The notes under the pieces are model-generated. The model saw only the letters and a program-made list of their open reading frames with translations. It made no database searches and was not told the origin of the DNA. A DNA stretch of 55,296 nt from Hyphomicrobiales bacterium. GTDB lineage: Bacteria; Pseudomonadota; Alphaproteobacteria; Rhizobiales; Methyloligellaceae. The stretch lies in NCBI GenBank assembly GCA_021775525.1, contig JAJFHQ010000062.1, positions 1 through 55,296 of the forward strand, given 5' to 3'. Below, piece by piece: positions 25,992 to 36,095 of the stretch (position 1 is the stretch's first letter; each line of letters begins with the position of its first letter). Both the position numbers and the translations under genes were made by a program.

Positions 25992-28900
25992 CTAATCTAC
26001 CTCGCCACCAGCCTGCCACTCCTGCAGGCGAGCCAGGTGGGCATAGTCATCGTAGCGATAATCGAACCGGGCACGCCGCAAAGCCTTGTAAGGTTGCGCG
26101 TCATCGGCATAGGCCGTGACCAGGACCTTTAAATGTTCCAGCGCCTCGGATGCGAGTTCATCAGGGATAAGCTTATTGCCTGCATCGCGCTCTTCGCCGC
26201 CCTCGCCATACCCTCGGGCGCGAATGTAGGCAAGGCGAGAGACCCGGGCAGCAGGGATGCCCTCAAACCCCCCTCCCTGCGCTATCACGGCTTCGAGCGG
26301 TAGTTGCGGGGCCTTGACATCATCAACATTTCGCGCGGTAGGAACTGTCCCCGTCTTGTAGTCGTAGATCACGAGCGTTCCATCCTCGAGCTCATCAAGA
26401 CGGTCTGCCACCGCAGACAAGGTGAATTCCTCTGCGCCTCCGAGGTCCAGTTTCCCTGGCACCTCGGCGTGAACGGTGCTGACCCCGTCGCGCCGTCCCG
26501 GTTCCGTGGCAGCAAACCAGCGGGCGAACACCCCCAGCTGGCCACGCCAGAACGCCTCAATGCGAGCATGGTCGCCAAACTCACCGAACAGCGTATTTGC
26601 ATAACGCATGAGTTCAGACGCAATGTCATTGGGAAGACTGCCGGGATGAGCCTGCGAGAAGCGCATCAGCGCATCATGCACCAGCGTGCCCTTGAGAGCG
26701 GCGCCGGGTTCTCCCGCCAGCTCGTCCAGCTTGTGGAGCTTAAGGATGTCACGCGCGAAGATGGCGTAGGGGTTGGCCATCCACGCCTCGATGCGCGTGA
26801 CTGACAGACCTGTGGGCCGCGCTGAAACAGGCGGGCAAGGGGCTGGCGCTGAAACAGGAGTAACTGCATCCACCGCATCTCGTGCACGCGCCCAGGCCAA
26901 CCATGGCTGTTGCGGCTTCAGAACATCTTTCAATTCCAGAGCATCCAGCACCGCATCAAGGCGCAGCAGCCAGCGCGAAGGTACGGTCGGGGCACCGCCC
27001 ACCTTTTCGGCGCGCGTGAGATAAACCTCGCCCACGCCCATCAATTGCGTCACATCGTGGGCGGCCAGTCCGATACGCCGCTCGGGCGAAGGCAACCCCA
27101 GATCGGCGCGCATGGGCCGGCTGAACCAGGAGTCAGACTCCGGCGTTGCCGGCCACGTCCCTTCATTCAGCCCGCCCAGCACAACCATGTCCGGACTTTG
27201 CAACCGTGCTTCCAGCGGACCCCAGATATGGATGCGTGGATGGGTTGGCGCGCGCGGACGCACCGCCATGCCCGCCACCAGGGAACGGTAGAGCTCAGGA
27301 TAATCCATCGGGCCGATTTCCAGATCAGAGCCTTTTGCCGAGAGAAGGGATTCAAGCAATCCTGCCAGCGCCTCCCCGGCTTCTCCACGCCACAAAGCAG
27401 CGCTCGATTGACCTTCATCACAGGCGAGGGCTTCACCGGCCAGAACATGAGCCCGCAGAAGATCACCAAACACGACCTCCTTGCCCGGGATTGTAAAAAA
27501 GCTTGCCAACGGGAGGATGGCTGCCTCCAGGTCAACGAGAAGTTTATCGATGCTGTTCCAATCCTCAGGCGTCAGCCGCTTGAGCGCTGGATTAACCCGC
27601 ATGCCGTCGCTCAACATTTTACGCACCCTGACGACCGCCTCACGATGGGCGTTCAGCCCCTTTCCCGTCGCAGGTTGGCGGAAGGCGGCGAGTTCCAGAT
27701 GCCGCGCTGTACGGCGAATCTCACCCGGTGTGCGCCCAAGCCGGGTCAGAGGATGCTTGAGCAGGGCCAGAAGCGGGACCGGGGCGAAGCCGCTCCCGGC
27801 TGCTTCGCCAAGCGCATCCATGAAACTTCCCGGCCGGGTTTTGTCGAGTGGCGTCCCGGCAGAATCATCAACGTCCATGTCCCACTTTTCAAGCCGTACG
27901 GACACCCGGCGCGCAAGGGTCCGGTCCGGCGTCACCAGCGCCGCGACCCGGCCCGGCTGCTCAACCGCATGGCGCAGCAGAAGGGAGATCATCTCTGCCT
28001 CGTCCTGCCCGGTTGGCGCATTGATCCGCGCAACACCCTCGAGTGACTTCGCCATCGCCTCTCGATCAGCCGTTTGAGCAAAGCCGAGCCACATCTGCGT
28101 TGTCCCCGCGGGGCGCAGGGCTTCGGAGATGAGCTGCGCGCGCCCACCCGGCTCGCCTCCACCCAGCTCCATCACGTCAGCACGGGTGAGCCCGATGCGG
28201 GTGAGAAACTGGTTCATGCCTAATTGGGGATGCTCATAATGGGGGTTTGGCTCAGTGATTTGCGCCCAGCTTTCTGCGTCCAGTTCCAGATCAAGCCCCG
28301 GCAGAACCACCGCCCCGTTGGGCAACCTGGCAACCGCTTCCAGCAGGGCGGCGGTGGCGGGAACGGTGCCCGTGGACCCAGCGGCGATAACCGGTGCGTC
28401 CGGGGGGTTGGCTTGGAGTCGGGCTGTCTCCGCCGCCATCAGCGCATCACGCCTCTCGTATGGGGCCATCACCCCATTCTCATCAAGATGGGCAGACCAC
28501 ATCTCGGTCACGATTTTCAGGAAGTCGAGGGTCTGCTCCCAATGCTCGGCATAAAGATCAGGAACCAATCCGGCGAGCTTGTTCAGCTTCACCCGTTCAA
28601 TATCGAATTCATCCATCAGCGCCGCGAGCTGGACTGCAAGACTGGATGCCTGCGCCGGCGTGGCGCGTGTTCGGTAACCCTCATCTGCGGCACGCTCAGC
28701 GTTTAGACTGCTCCATTTCAGGATCAGCTTCGTCAGCGCCAGCCGCCGTTCAATCGTGCCGATGGCAGGCGGGAGCGATAACGCCAACTCCGCCTCGTTT
28801 CCCGCCCCGGGTGGTGCTGAAAGCGCCACCGCATCCTCGTCGACATCGCCGAGCGGACGGATACGCGGCAGCAGCATCGCGCTGTCGTCTGAAATGCGCA

Positions 28901-29099
28901 GGAAAGCCTCGCTGAGGGCACGTGCGGCGCGGCGGGTCGGGAGAAGGACGGTCCAGCGAGGAAGTTCAAGCTTCCCGGGCGCCGCTCCCCCGGCCACCGG
29001 CAAATCTCCGCTCAGAATGGCGCCCGCCAGCGTGTCTAGAAAGGGGGCGTCAGGCGCCACCGAATAGAGTCGCGCAGTACCTGGCCTACCCTTGCTCAT
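25992..29099 (-). CDS. addB: Double-strand break repair nuclease AddB
   Basis: 1035 residues from ATG 29099, which overlaps the end of the upstream gene by 14 bases; the ORF start 25 codons earlier lies inside that gene. It is the second subunit of the AddAB complex and recognises Chi-like sites. The N-terminus has the helicase-like block WTVLLPTRRAARAL and lacks a canonical Walker A, as alphaproteobacterial AddB often does. The C-terminus has a second PD-(D/E)XK nuclease site around ADRLDEL…IYDYKTG. Directly followed by addA. Confidence 0.94.
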   Translation of the reverse strand: MSKGRPGTARLYSVAPDAPFLDTLAGAILSGDLPVAGGAAPGKLELPRWTVLLPTRRAARALSEAFLRISDDSAMLLPRIRPLGDVDEDAVALSAPPGAGNEAELALSLPPAIGTIERRLALTKLILKWSSLNAERAADEGYRTRATPAQASSLAVQLAALMDEFDIERVKLNKLAGLVPDLYAEHWEQTLDFLKIVTEMWSAHLDENGVMAPYERRDALMAAETARLQANPPDAPVIAAGSTGTVPATAALLEAVARLPNGAVVLPGLDLELDAESWAQITEPNPHYEHPQLGMNQFLTRIGLTRADVMELGGGEPGGRAQLISEALRPAGTTQMWLGFAQTADREAMAKSLEGVARINAPTGQDEAEMISLLLRHAVEQPGRVAALVTPDRTLARRVSVRLEKWDMDVDDSAGTPLDKTRPGSFMDALGEAAGSGFAPVPLLALLKHPLTRLGRTPGEIRRTARHLELAAFRQPATGKGLNAHREAVVRVRKMLSDGMRVNPALKRLTPEDWNSIDKLLVDLEAAILPLASFFTIPGKEVVFGDLLRAHVLAGEALACDEGQSSAALWRGEAGEALAGLLESLLSAKGSDLEIGPMDYPELYRSLVAGMAVRPRAPTHPRIHIWGPLEARLQSPDMVVLGGLNEGTWPATPESDSWFSRPMRADLGLPSPERRIGLAAHDVTQLMGVGEVYLTRAEKVGGAPTVPSRWLLRLDAVLDALELKDVLKPQQPWLAWARARDAVDAVTPVSAPAPCPPVSARPTGLSVTRIEAWMANPYAIFARDILKLHKLDELAGEPGAALKGTLVHDALMRFSQAHPGSLPNDIASELMRYANTLFGEFGDHARIEAFWRGQLGVFARWFAATEPGRRDGVSTVHAEVPGKLDLGGAEEFTLSAVADRLDELEDGTLVIYDYKTGTVPTARNVDDVKAPQLPLEAVIAQGGGFEGIPAARVSRLAYIRARGYGEGGEERDAGNKLIPDELASEALEHLKVLVTAYADDAQPYKALRRARFDYRYDDYAHLARLQEWQAGGEVD

Positions 29100-29802
29100 G
29101 GCGTAACCGCTCCCCGGCCTCTCGTACGGCCTCCGGCGTGCCCACATGCATCCAGATGCCTTCATGGCGCACACCGTGAACGCGCCCTGACGCTATCGCC
29201 GTGTCCCACAGGGTGTTGAGCGAGAATTTCCCTTCCGGGCACCCGTCGAACAGGCGCGCATCGGCTATAGACACGCCGGTGAAAACGAAAGGCACGGTCT
29301 CTCCATCGTCTGGCCTGCGGACGACACCCACATCATTCATGTCGAAATCACCGCGTCCGTCATATCCCAGAGTGGTGGCAATAGGCGCAAGCAGCAACAG
29401 GGTGTCCATGATGTCCGGATTCCACGCTCTCGCCATTTGTTCTAGACATGGTGACGCGCCTTCGATCCAGACCGAATCCGAATTGTGGATGAAGAAAGGA
29501 TCCACCCCCAGCTCCGGCAAAGCCCGGGCGACACCCCCGCCCGTGTCGAGCAGCACATCGCGTTCATCGGAGATCACGATTTTAGGCGTGGTGCGAGCTT
29601 CCAGATGCGCCTCGATCTGGTCCGCCATGTAATGCACGTTGACCACAGCGTGCTCGACGCCAGCTGATTTCAGCCGGTCGAGAACATGATCGAGCAGCAC
29701 CTTACCCGCAAGCGGCACCAGAGGCTTGGGAACGGCATCGGTGAGTGGGCGCATGCGCGTACCCATACCGGCGGCCAGCACCATGGCGCACTTCACGCTC
29801 AC
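29086..29802 (-). CDS. murU: N-acetylmuramate-1-phosphate uridylyltransferase-like nucleotidyltransferase
   Basis: 238 residues. The N-terminal LAAGMGTRMRPLTD is the sugar-nucleotidyltransferase signature, followed by PKPLVPLAGK and the Asp in HNSDSVW. In Pseudomonas, MurU makes UDP-MurNAc from MurNAc-1-phosphate for cell-wall recycling. The gene immediately upstream on this strand (29824-31359) carries the AmgK sugar kinase that makes its substrate, which is the main reason for choosing murU. A general NTP-transferase is the alternative. It overlaps addB by 14 bases. Confidence 0.85.
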   Translation of the reverse strand: MSVKCAMVLAAGMGTRMRPLTDAVPKPLVPLAGKVLLDHVLDRLKSAGVEHAVVNVHYMADQIEAHLEARTTPKIVISDERDVLLDTGGGVARALPELGVDPFFIHNSDSVWIEGASPCLEQMARAWNPDIMDTLLLLAPIATTLGYDGRGDFDMNDVGVVRRPDDGETVPFVFTGVSIADARLFDGCPEGKFSLNTLWDTAIASGRVHGVRHEGIWMHVGTPEAVREAGERLRHEQG

Positions 29803-29823
29803 GTCTTCACCCCACGACGCAGT

Positions 29824-31359
29824 TTAGATGTCGAGAGGCTTGAGCCGCGCTTCGCGGGGCAAATGCTTATCGAACCATGCGCGCAAGGACCCGAGCGCGG
29901 GGTGGTCAAGATCGCGCTCCAGGTAGGCGGATACGCGGGGTATGTGGGCGAGATAGCCATGCTTTCCATCCCGTTTCGCGAGCCGTGCGAAAATGCCGAG
30001 TATTTTCGAATTGCGCTGCGCGCCAAGCACAGCATAGGCGGCTGCAAAGCTTTGTGCGTCAAATTCCGAATCGCGGTTGCCGCGCGCTTCACAGTAGTGG
30101 GCGACCAAACGCCCTTCAAGATCACCAGCGATATCACGCCGCGCATCCTGCAGCAGCGAGACAAGATCATAGGCCGCGTGGCCGATGAGCGCGTCCTGGA
30201 AGTCTATGACGCCAACGCGCGCCAACCCCTCGCCATCGGGTAGCCACAACAGGTTTGGGGAATGATAATCTCTCAGCACCCAGGCCTCATCGCGACCTTC
30301 GACCAGGGGGAAGAGACCGCGCAGGACCGCGAGGTAGTCCGCGCGGACTTCATCGGGGCAGGGTTCACCTTGTATGGCCGGGTAGAACCAGTCGAGCAGA
30401 AGTTCCGCCTCGAATTCCATGATCTGCCGGCTAAAGCCGGGAACTGTATGCGTGCCGCCACCCGGCAGGGCCAGCGGTTCTGCCGGTACGAACGCGCGCA
30501 AGGCGACAAGCACATCTGTGGCGGCACAATAAAGCTCTTCCAGCGGAGGATCCTCGCCCGTTTCGCTTGCGTATACCCGGTCACCCAGATCCTCACAAAT
30601 GAGAAAACCATTTTCCAGGTCATGGGCGAGGATGCGCGGAACGCTCACGCCCGCTCCCTCGAGTGCAGTGGCAACCGCTACAAAGGCCCTCACATCATCA
30701 GCCAGATGCACGAGCGCACTATATGACTTGCCATCGCGCACGGGCGGGCCGTCCGGCCAAGCGGGCGAGTCCATCAGGATTGCTGTCTTGTCATCAAGGT
30801 GCAGCCGGGCATAGGCGCGCGATGACGCGTCACCCTGAAGGAAGACGGGCCTGGCAGCAGCCCATGTTGAACTCGCGCAAAAGTCCATCATTGCCTTTAG
30901 CCGCCCGGCACGTCGCTCCCATGCGCCCTGCCCGGTGAGAGTGAGCGTTCTGGTCTCTTCCCGTGTGCCATCGGCAATGGCAATTTCCAGACGACTTTCG
31001 GGAAGCTCAGTCTCGACCCTTTCGGCCCACTCGATCAGGGCTGCCCCGCGGATCAGAATATCCTCAAGACCGATTTCCTGCAGCTCTTCCGCGCCCGCCA
31101 TGCGGTAACAGTCAATATGTGCGAGCGGTATACGGCCTTCTTCATAGGTTTGAACAAGCGCAAAAGTCGGACTGGGAATGTCCTCCTGGCTTTTATCAAG
31201 CATTGAGAGGATCACCGTGCGCGCAAAGGTCGTTTTTCCCGCGCCCAGCTCGCCATTCAGCGCGACCACGTCACCCGGCTTCAGCACCAATGCTAGATAT
31301 GCGGCAAGCTGGAGAACATCCTCGAGGTCCGCGTCCTCGATGACCCAGGGATCGCTCAT
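29824..31359 (-). CDS. Bifunctional TsaE / AmgK-type sugar kinase fusion
   Basis: 511 residues. Residues 1-150 are TsaE: Walker A GELGAGKT (36-43), then HIDCYR and IEWAERV. TsaE is the ATPase of the machinery that puts threonylcarbamoyl on A37 of tRNAs. Residues ~165-511 are an aminoglycoside-phosphotransferase-like kinase with the catalytic loop LRDYHSPNLLW and the metal block VIDFQDA, matching AmgK, which phosphorylates MurNAc and GlcNAc at the anomeric position. The fusion is common in alphaproteobacteria from memory. Its start overlaps the divL stop by four bases, and murU follows 21 bases later. Confidence 0.9.
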   Translation of the reverse strand: MSDPWVIEDADLEDVLQLAAYLALVLKPGDVVALNGELGAGKTTFARTVILSMLDKSQEDIPSPTFALVQTYEEGRIPLAHIDCYRMAGAEELQEIGLEDILIRGAALIEWAERVETELPESRLEIAIADGTREETRTLTLTGQGAWERRAGRLKAMMDFCASSTWAAARPVFLQGDASSRAYARLHLDDKTAILMDSPAWPDGPPVRDGKSYSALVHLADDVRAFVAVATALEGAGVSVPRILAHDLENGFLICEDLGDRVYASETGEDPPLEELYCAATDVLVALRAFVPAEPLALPGGGTHTVPGFSRQIMEFEAELLLDWFYPAIQGEPCPDEVRADYLAVLRGLFPLVEGRDEAWVLRDYHSPNLLWLPDGEGLARVGVIDFQDALIGHAAYDLVSLLQDARRDIAGDLEGRLVAHYCEARGNRDSEFDAQSFAAAYAVLGAQRNSKILGIFARLAKRDGKHGYLAHIPRVSAYLERDLDHPALGSLRAWFDKHLPREARLKPLDI

Positions 31360-33902
31360 CCGGTTGCGGCAGCGGGAGGTAGTGGCGGCACTCCCTGTTC
31401 CGCCTCATCACCCTGCGGTGTATCCAGCGCTGGCCCTTTAGCCGCCATGGCCTCCCTGACCGGCAAGCGCACGGTCACCGTGGTGCCCGCGCCGGGCGCC
31501 GAGGTAAGAGACACCGACCCGCCATGCAACTCCACAAGGTTCTTCACGATGGTCAGGCCAAGACCGGCGCCGCGATGACGCGACCCTTGCGGGCGGGTCT
31601 CGAAGCGATCAAAGGCGCTCTCTTGGTAGTCCTCTGGAATTCCTCGCCCCTTGTCCTCGACCGAGATGGCAATCATGTTCTCTTCCCGGCGGCAATCAAG
31701 GATGATGCTCCCGCCAGATTCAGAAAAACCGATGGCATTGGATAACAGGTTGAACAGGACCTGTGTCACCCGCTTGCCATCTGCCACGAAATCCTTCGCG
31801 TCCTCGCTAACATTCACGCCCAAATCCAGGGCACCATGCTTGAGACGCTCGCGCACACCAACGACAGCCGCCTCGATCACTTCCTCGGCCTTGACAGGGG
31901 CAATGGAGAGTTCAAGTGACCCGGCGTCGATCGTCGCCAGGTCGAGAATGTCGTTGATGATGGTCAGCAGTGAATCGGATGATGTCTGGATGTCGCCCAG
32001 ATAGTCACGCTGCCGCTCGTTCAGCGGGCCCGTGGCCGGGCTCGTGAGAAGCTCGGAAAATCCGATGATGTTGGTGAGCGGGGTGCGTAATTCGTAGGAG
32101 ACGTGCGATATGAAGGCGCTTTTCAACCGATCCCCGGCTACCAGCGCTTCATTGCGCTCGATCAGTGCATGCTCGACACGCTTGCTATCGGTAATGTCCA
32201 CATAAGTGAGCAGGGTCGCGCCGTCTGGAAGCGGCGTGCCGGCATAGGCGAGCATCGAACCATCGGGACGGCCCAGGTGCCCCTCAAGCGGCTCGCGTTC
32301 ATCATCGATGCTGGTGATGGCACATTTCACTTCGTCCCATGCGTCATCGTCATCGAGCAACACGCGGCACCACCCGATCACCTCATCGATATGCGGCTCG
32401 TCTTTCAGCGCCTCCACGTTCAGCTTCCAGATACTGGCGAACGAAGGATTGAACAGTTTGAGACGGCCATCGGTCCCGAACACGGCCACGCCCTCGCGCA
32501 GATGGTCAAGAGTTTCCTTCTGCACGAGAATGAGTGCGTTGTACCGGCTTTTGAGCGCCAATTGCTCGGTGATATTTTCATACAAATACGTGGCGCTGCC
32601 ATCGGCAACATGATTGGCGACGACATGGATAGTGCGCCCGTCCGGCAGATGCCAGCGGTCATCATGAGAAGATGTCGTCTCGTAGCGGTCCAGATGCTTC
32701 TGCTTCCAGGAGCGATAGTCGGCCTCTTCCGGCAGGCAGCGGCGCTGGCGCAGCGTATCGAGTATCTCGCCATCGCTGGGAGAAGCCTCAAGCCATGCTT
32801 CCTCCAGTTTCCACAAGTCCATGAATGCCTGATTGTAATATTGCAGTCGCTGGTCCGGCGTGAAAATGGCAACGGCCGTGGCAATACGGTCGAGGGTACG
32901 GGTGTGATCCTCGATATGACGGGAGAGAGCGCTTTCGGCCACTTCCAGTGCGGCAACGTCGATGGCGATACCTGCGCTGGCCTGGCCGAAGGGAAGTGCA
33001 ATGACATCGAACGCCTTGCGCTCGCCTGAAACGATGGCATGGATGCGCTTGGAGTGGCTCTTGCCCTCCTCGAATGTCCGCTGCGTTTCGGTGCGCTGTC
33101 GCTTGCTCAGAAACTCGATTTGCTGTTCACACACCTCGCTCGTGTTTGCCGCATCAACGGCGCGCGCATAGGCCTGGTTCACCCAGCCAAGTTTGCCATC
33201 TGGGTTGCGGAACCAGACAGGCATGGGAAGGGCATCGTAGAGTGAACGGGTGACATCTTTATCTTGGCTGAGTTGTTTGCGCTCATTTCCGATCGTCGCC
33301 ACGTCTTTCCGGTCACCTGTAATATCGCGGATTTTCAATATGGCGCCACTCGCGGAAGCACGTCCGATCGCTTCAAGCTGCTTGCCCGATGCGGTTTCAA
33401 CAAGATGCGCAAAGCTTTCTCCCGCCTCGAGCAAACAACTCATCCGCTCTTCCAGCTCAACTGCGGAAGTGCTCTCCAGCCAGTCGGCGTAGCGCACGAC
33501 CTCCTCGGCTTTGGCTGGAACTCCAAGATCCGCATCCAGCGTGACGGCCGCGAGTTCCGGTGGGCCATCCAGTTCCCAGCGCAGCAGAACCTGCGGCTCG
33601 GCAGCAATGAGGGAGCGGATGGAGGCCCGTTCGCCATCAAGGTGTTCAGCATTTTCGCGAGCCAGTGTTTCCGCCTTGCCCGCGCGCCTGGCAGCCCGCA
33701 GGAAAAGACCCCCGGCGAACACGGCAAACACCATGCTGCCGGCAAAAATTCCAACAAGAAGGAAGGAGCGGGCATCAATCCCGAAGTCGGCGATCAGCTC
33801 AAGCGGATTTGCCGCCGCCGCACCGGGAAATGCCGCCACAGCAAGCAGAAAAACCAGGCTTCTCAACCCCGATATATTCTTCAGCAACACGCCGGCAAGC
33901 AT
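31356..33902 (-). CDS. divL: DivL-type PAS sensor pseudo-histidine kinase (Tyr in the H box)
   Basis: 848 residues from ATG 33902, with GAGGGA upstream; a start at 33959 is possible. An N-terminal membrane segment or signal anchor and a second one near residue 60 precede several PAS domains (blocks such as NPDGKLGWVNQAY, FGTDGRLKLFNPSF). The dimerisation box reads SHVSYELRTPL, so the phosphoryl His is replaced by Tyr (codon at 32094-32096, Tyr603). The ATPase domain is intact (LFNLLSNAIGFSE, DKGRGIP, GAGLGLTIVK). In Caulobacter, DivL is a Tyr-containing partner that senses DivK and steers the CckA-CtrA cell-cycle pathway. Conservation here of the Tyr and of the tsaE neighbour makes the call firm. 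Confidence 0.88.
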   Translation of the reverse strand: MLAGVLLKNISGLRSLVFLLAVAAFPGAAAANPLELIADFGIDARSFLLVGIFAGSMVFAVFAGGLFLRAARRAGKAETLARENAEHLDGERASIRSLIAAEPQVLLRWELDGPPELAAVTLDADLGVPAKAEEVVRYADWLESTSAVELEERMSCLLEAGESFAHLVETASGKQLEAIGRASASGAILKIRDITGDRKDVATIGNERKQLSQDKDVTRSLYDALPMPVWFRNPDGKLGWVNQAYARAVDAANTSEVCEQQIEFLSKRQRTETQRTFEEGKSHSKRIHAIVSGERKAFDVIALPFGQASAGIAIDVAALEVAESALSRHIEDHTRTLDRIATAVAIFTPDQRLQYYNQAFMDLWKLEEAWLEASPSDGEILDTLRQRRCLPEEADYRSWKQKHLDRYETTSSHDDRWHLPDGRTIHVVANHVADGSATYLYENITEQLALKSRYNALILVQKETLDHLREGVAVFGTDGRLKLFNPSFASIWKLNVEALKDEPHIDEVIGWCRVLLDDDDAWDEVKCAITSIDDEREPLEGHLGRPDGSMLAYAGTPLPDGATLLTYVDITDSKRVEHALIERNEALVAGDRLKSAFISHVSYELRTPLTNIIGFSELLTSPATGPLNERQRDYLGDIQTSSDSLLTIINDILDLATIDAGSLELSIAPVKAEEVIEAAVVGVRERLKHGALDLGVNVSEDAKDFVADGKRVTQVLFNLLSNAIGFSESGGSIILDCRREENMIAISVEDKGRGIPEDYQESAFDRFETRPQGSRHRGAGLGLTIVKNLVELHGGSVSLTSAPGAGTTVTVRLPVREAMAAKGPALDTPQGDEAEQGVPPLPPAAATG

Positions 33903-34261
33903 TCCCTCGCTCCAAGCCAACCCCCGTTTGGTCTGCACGCGTTTTACGCAACGCAGCAAACACCTTTTTATAGGCGTGCATGGACCGGTCTCATCGGGCG
34001 AATCACTTGCAGATTACCCATATCGCCCGGTTATGCCCACACCCGTTCACGGCTCATATAGAAAATAAGCAGCTTGCCGATGCAAGAAATGCAAACCGAA
34101 GCAACATGAGAATTTTTTTCTATTTATGCGTGTAGACAAACTGTATTAACACGCAATAAGGAAGAAATACAACCTATGAGTGTTTCCAAAAGGTTAATAA
34201 AACTGCCCCATTATCCACACTAGGGAGGCGAAATACTCACACGTTATTTGAGGTAGTCGCC
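33903..34261. other. Divergent intergenic region between divL and the chemoreceptor gene
   Basis: 359 bases, no credible gene. It is A+T rich from about 34100 onward and must hold promoters for both directions. It contains the inverted repeat at 34127-34155, listed separately. GGAGG-like sequence at 34225-34229 is too far from the chemoreceptor ATG to serve it. Confidence 0.5.
34127..34155. promoter_or_regulatory. Inverted repeat upstream of the chemoreceptor, possible operator
   Basis: TGCGTGT (34127-34133) and ACACGCA (34149-34155) are exact inverted repeats with a 15-base spacer, 107 bases before the chemoreceptor ATG. They could be a dimeric regulator site or a small hairpin in the leader. 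No regulator is identified. Confidence 0.3.
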
Positions 34262-36061
34262 ATGACGAAGTTAAAGAATATTAGCCTGCTCCGACCAAAT
34301 TTGACCCACTTGAAGGGTACCGGTGGCAAAAGCCTGTCCTGGCGGCTCATTTTACCCGTTCCCATCGCCATCATTCTGTGTGTCGTGGCCATTGCGTTGA
34401 TTGTGCCGAAGATGATGGCCGGGAATGCAAGAGATGAAGCTACCCGCCAAGGCCAGCAAGTTGCAGATCAATTCAAGACCATTCGTGGCTATTACACAAA
34501 AAACGTCATCAAGAAGGTGGTGAAATCAAAATCGCTCAAGCCCTCGGTCAATCACAAGAGCGAAGCAAACGGTGTGCCCCTGCCCGCGACTTTCATTCAT
34601 GACGTGAGCAAGTTGCTTGAGAAGAAAGACATGAAGGTCAATCTCTATAGTGGCTTTCCCTGGCCCAACCGCAAGGACCGCAAGCTGGACAAATTTCAAA
34701 CTCAAGCCTGGGCTTTTCTGAGTGTAAATCCGGACAAGACCTACTCCAAGCAGGAAACGATAAATGGCAAGGAAGTCGTGCGCGTAGCTGTGCCTGACAA
34801 GATGGTGGCCAAGGGTTGCGTGTCTTGCCACAACACGAATGCATACTCTCCTAAAACCGACTGGAAGCTTGGCGATGTGCGCGGCGTACTTGAGATTTCT
34901 ACGGTCATCACGCCGCAGCTCGCAGCCGGTTCCGCGATGGCCAACAAGATGGTAATTGCAGCCATCGCTATCGGCACCATCCTGAGTCTCGTGACAATCC
35001 TTGCCGTCAAATCGGTGACGGGCCCGCTGATCAGCTCTGTCGGTGTGATGAAGCGTCTGGCCGAGGGTGACAATGATGTCGAGGTTCCGGGCCTTGAACG
35101 CAAGGACGAGATCGGACAGATGGCAGACGCCATGCAGGTTTTCAAAGAAAATGCAGCAGAGCGCGCCAGGCTGATGTCAGAAAGCGAGAAAGAACATGAG
35201 GAGCGCACCGCTCGACAAAAACGGATAGAAGATCTCATTTCATCCTTCCGTGAGGTGGTCCAGTCGGTCCTCCAGACAGTCTCAGCAAATACCGGCCAAA
35301 TGGAGACCACAGCCAAATCACTATCTTCGATTGCTACGCAAACGACCTCACAAGCCAGCAGTGTCGCAGCCGCATCAGAAGAAGCCTCAGCGAACGTGCA
35401 GGCAGTGGCGGCAGCATCGGAACAGCTGAGCTCGTCGATCGGCGAGATTTCCCGCCAGATCATGCAGACCAAGGACGTGGTCGACAAAGCGAGTAAAGCG
35501 ACAACGGAAACCGATGCCAGGATCACCAGTCTTGCCGACGCCGCGCAAAATATCGGCGAGGTGATCTCGCTCATACAGGACATCGCCGAGCAGACCAACC
35601 TGTTGGCGCTGAACGCCACCATTGAGGCCGCTCGCGCAGGCGAGGCCGGCAAGGGTTTCGCTGTTGTGGCGTCAGAGGTTAAGGAGCTGGCGACACAGAC
35701 AGCGAAAGCCACCGAGGCAATTTCCGAGCAGATCACTGGCATCCAGAGCGAGACCGACAGCTCGGTCGAGGCAATCCGCGGTATTGCGGAGACCATGGTG
35801 GAGGTGTCCTCCGCGACCGAAGCGATTGCTGCGGCTGTCGAGGAGCAGGGCGCCTCGACATCGGAGATTTCAAACAATGTTCAGCAAGCTGCAGCCGGCT
35901 CGAACGAGGTCTCCCAGAACATCACCGGCGTCAATCAGGCGGCGGACGAGAGCCAGAAGTCGGCCGACCAGGTGCTCAAAGCCTCCCAGGATGTTTCCAG
36001 CAACGCTGAGAAACTGAACAGCGTCGTGGACCAGTTTCTCAGGGATGTCGCCGCTGCGTAA
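34262..36061 (+). CDS. Methyl-accepting chemotaxis protein with a haem-type (Tll0287-like) sensor domain
   Basis: 599 residues. Layout: membrane segment near residues 30-50; periplasmic sensor (~55-220) containing CVSCH (Cys186, Cys189, His190), the c-type haem-attachment motif; second membrane segment near 230-252; HAMP; then a long cytoplasmic signalling domain with the conserved tip block [23 protein letters not shown]3365/Tll0287-like sensors with CxxCH are expected to bind haem covalently and may sense redox state or gases; the ligand is inference. It is on the plus strand between minus-strand divL and ahcY, so it seems inserted into a conserved block. No che genes are nearby. A strong terminator follows. 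Confidence 0.9.
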   Translation: MTKLKNISLLRPNLTHLKGTGGKSLSWRLILPVPIAIILCVVAIALIVPKMMAGNARDEATRQGQQVADQFKTIRGYYTKNVIKKVVKSKSLKPSVNHKSEANGVPLPATFIHDVSKLLEKKDMKVNLYSGFPWPNRKDRKLDKFQTQAWAFLSVNPDKTYSKQETINGKEVVRVAVPDKMVAKGCVSCHNTNAYSPKTDWKLGDVRGVLEISTVITPQLAAGSAMANKMVIAAIAIGTILSLVTILAVKSVTGPLISSVGVMKRLAEGDNDVEVPGLERKDEIGQMADAMQVFKENAAERARLMSESEKEHEERTARQKRIEDLISSFREVVQSVLQTVSANTGQMETTAKSLSSIATQTTSQASSVAAASEEASANVQAVAAASEQLSSSIGEISRQIMQTKDVVDKASKATTETDARITSLADAAQNIGEVISLIQDIAEQTNLLALNATIEAARAGEAGKGFAVVASEVKELATQTAKATEAISEQITGIQSETDSSVEAIRGIAETMVEVSSATEAIAAAVEEQGASTSEISNNVQQAAAGSNEVSQNITGVNQAADESQKSADQVLKASQDVSSNAEKLNSVVDQFLRDVAAA

Positions 36062-36095
36062 AACGCTCGACAGAACTTCAACTTCTCAACAAAAG

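Noticed and set aside
26910-28046. 378-codon plus-strand open frame across addB
   Set aside because: Antisense shadow of a long high-GC gene. The Arg/Gln/His-rich composition is typical of such frames.
34741-35877. 378-codon open frame on the minus strand of the chemoreceptor gene
   Set aside because: It is a Ser/Ala-rich shadow of the repetitive signalling domain, with no ribosome-binding site and no family likeness.
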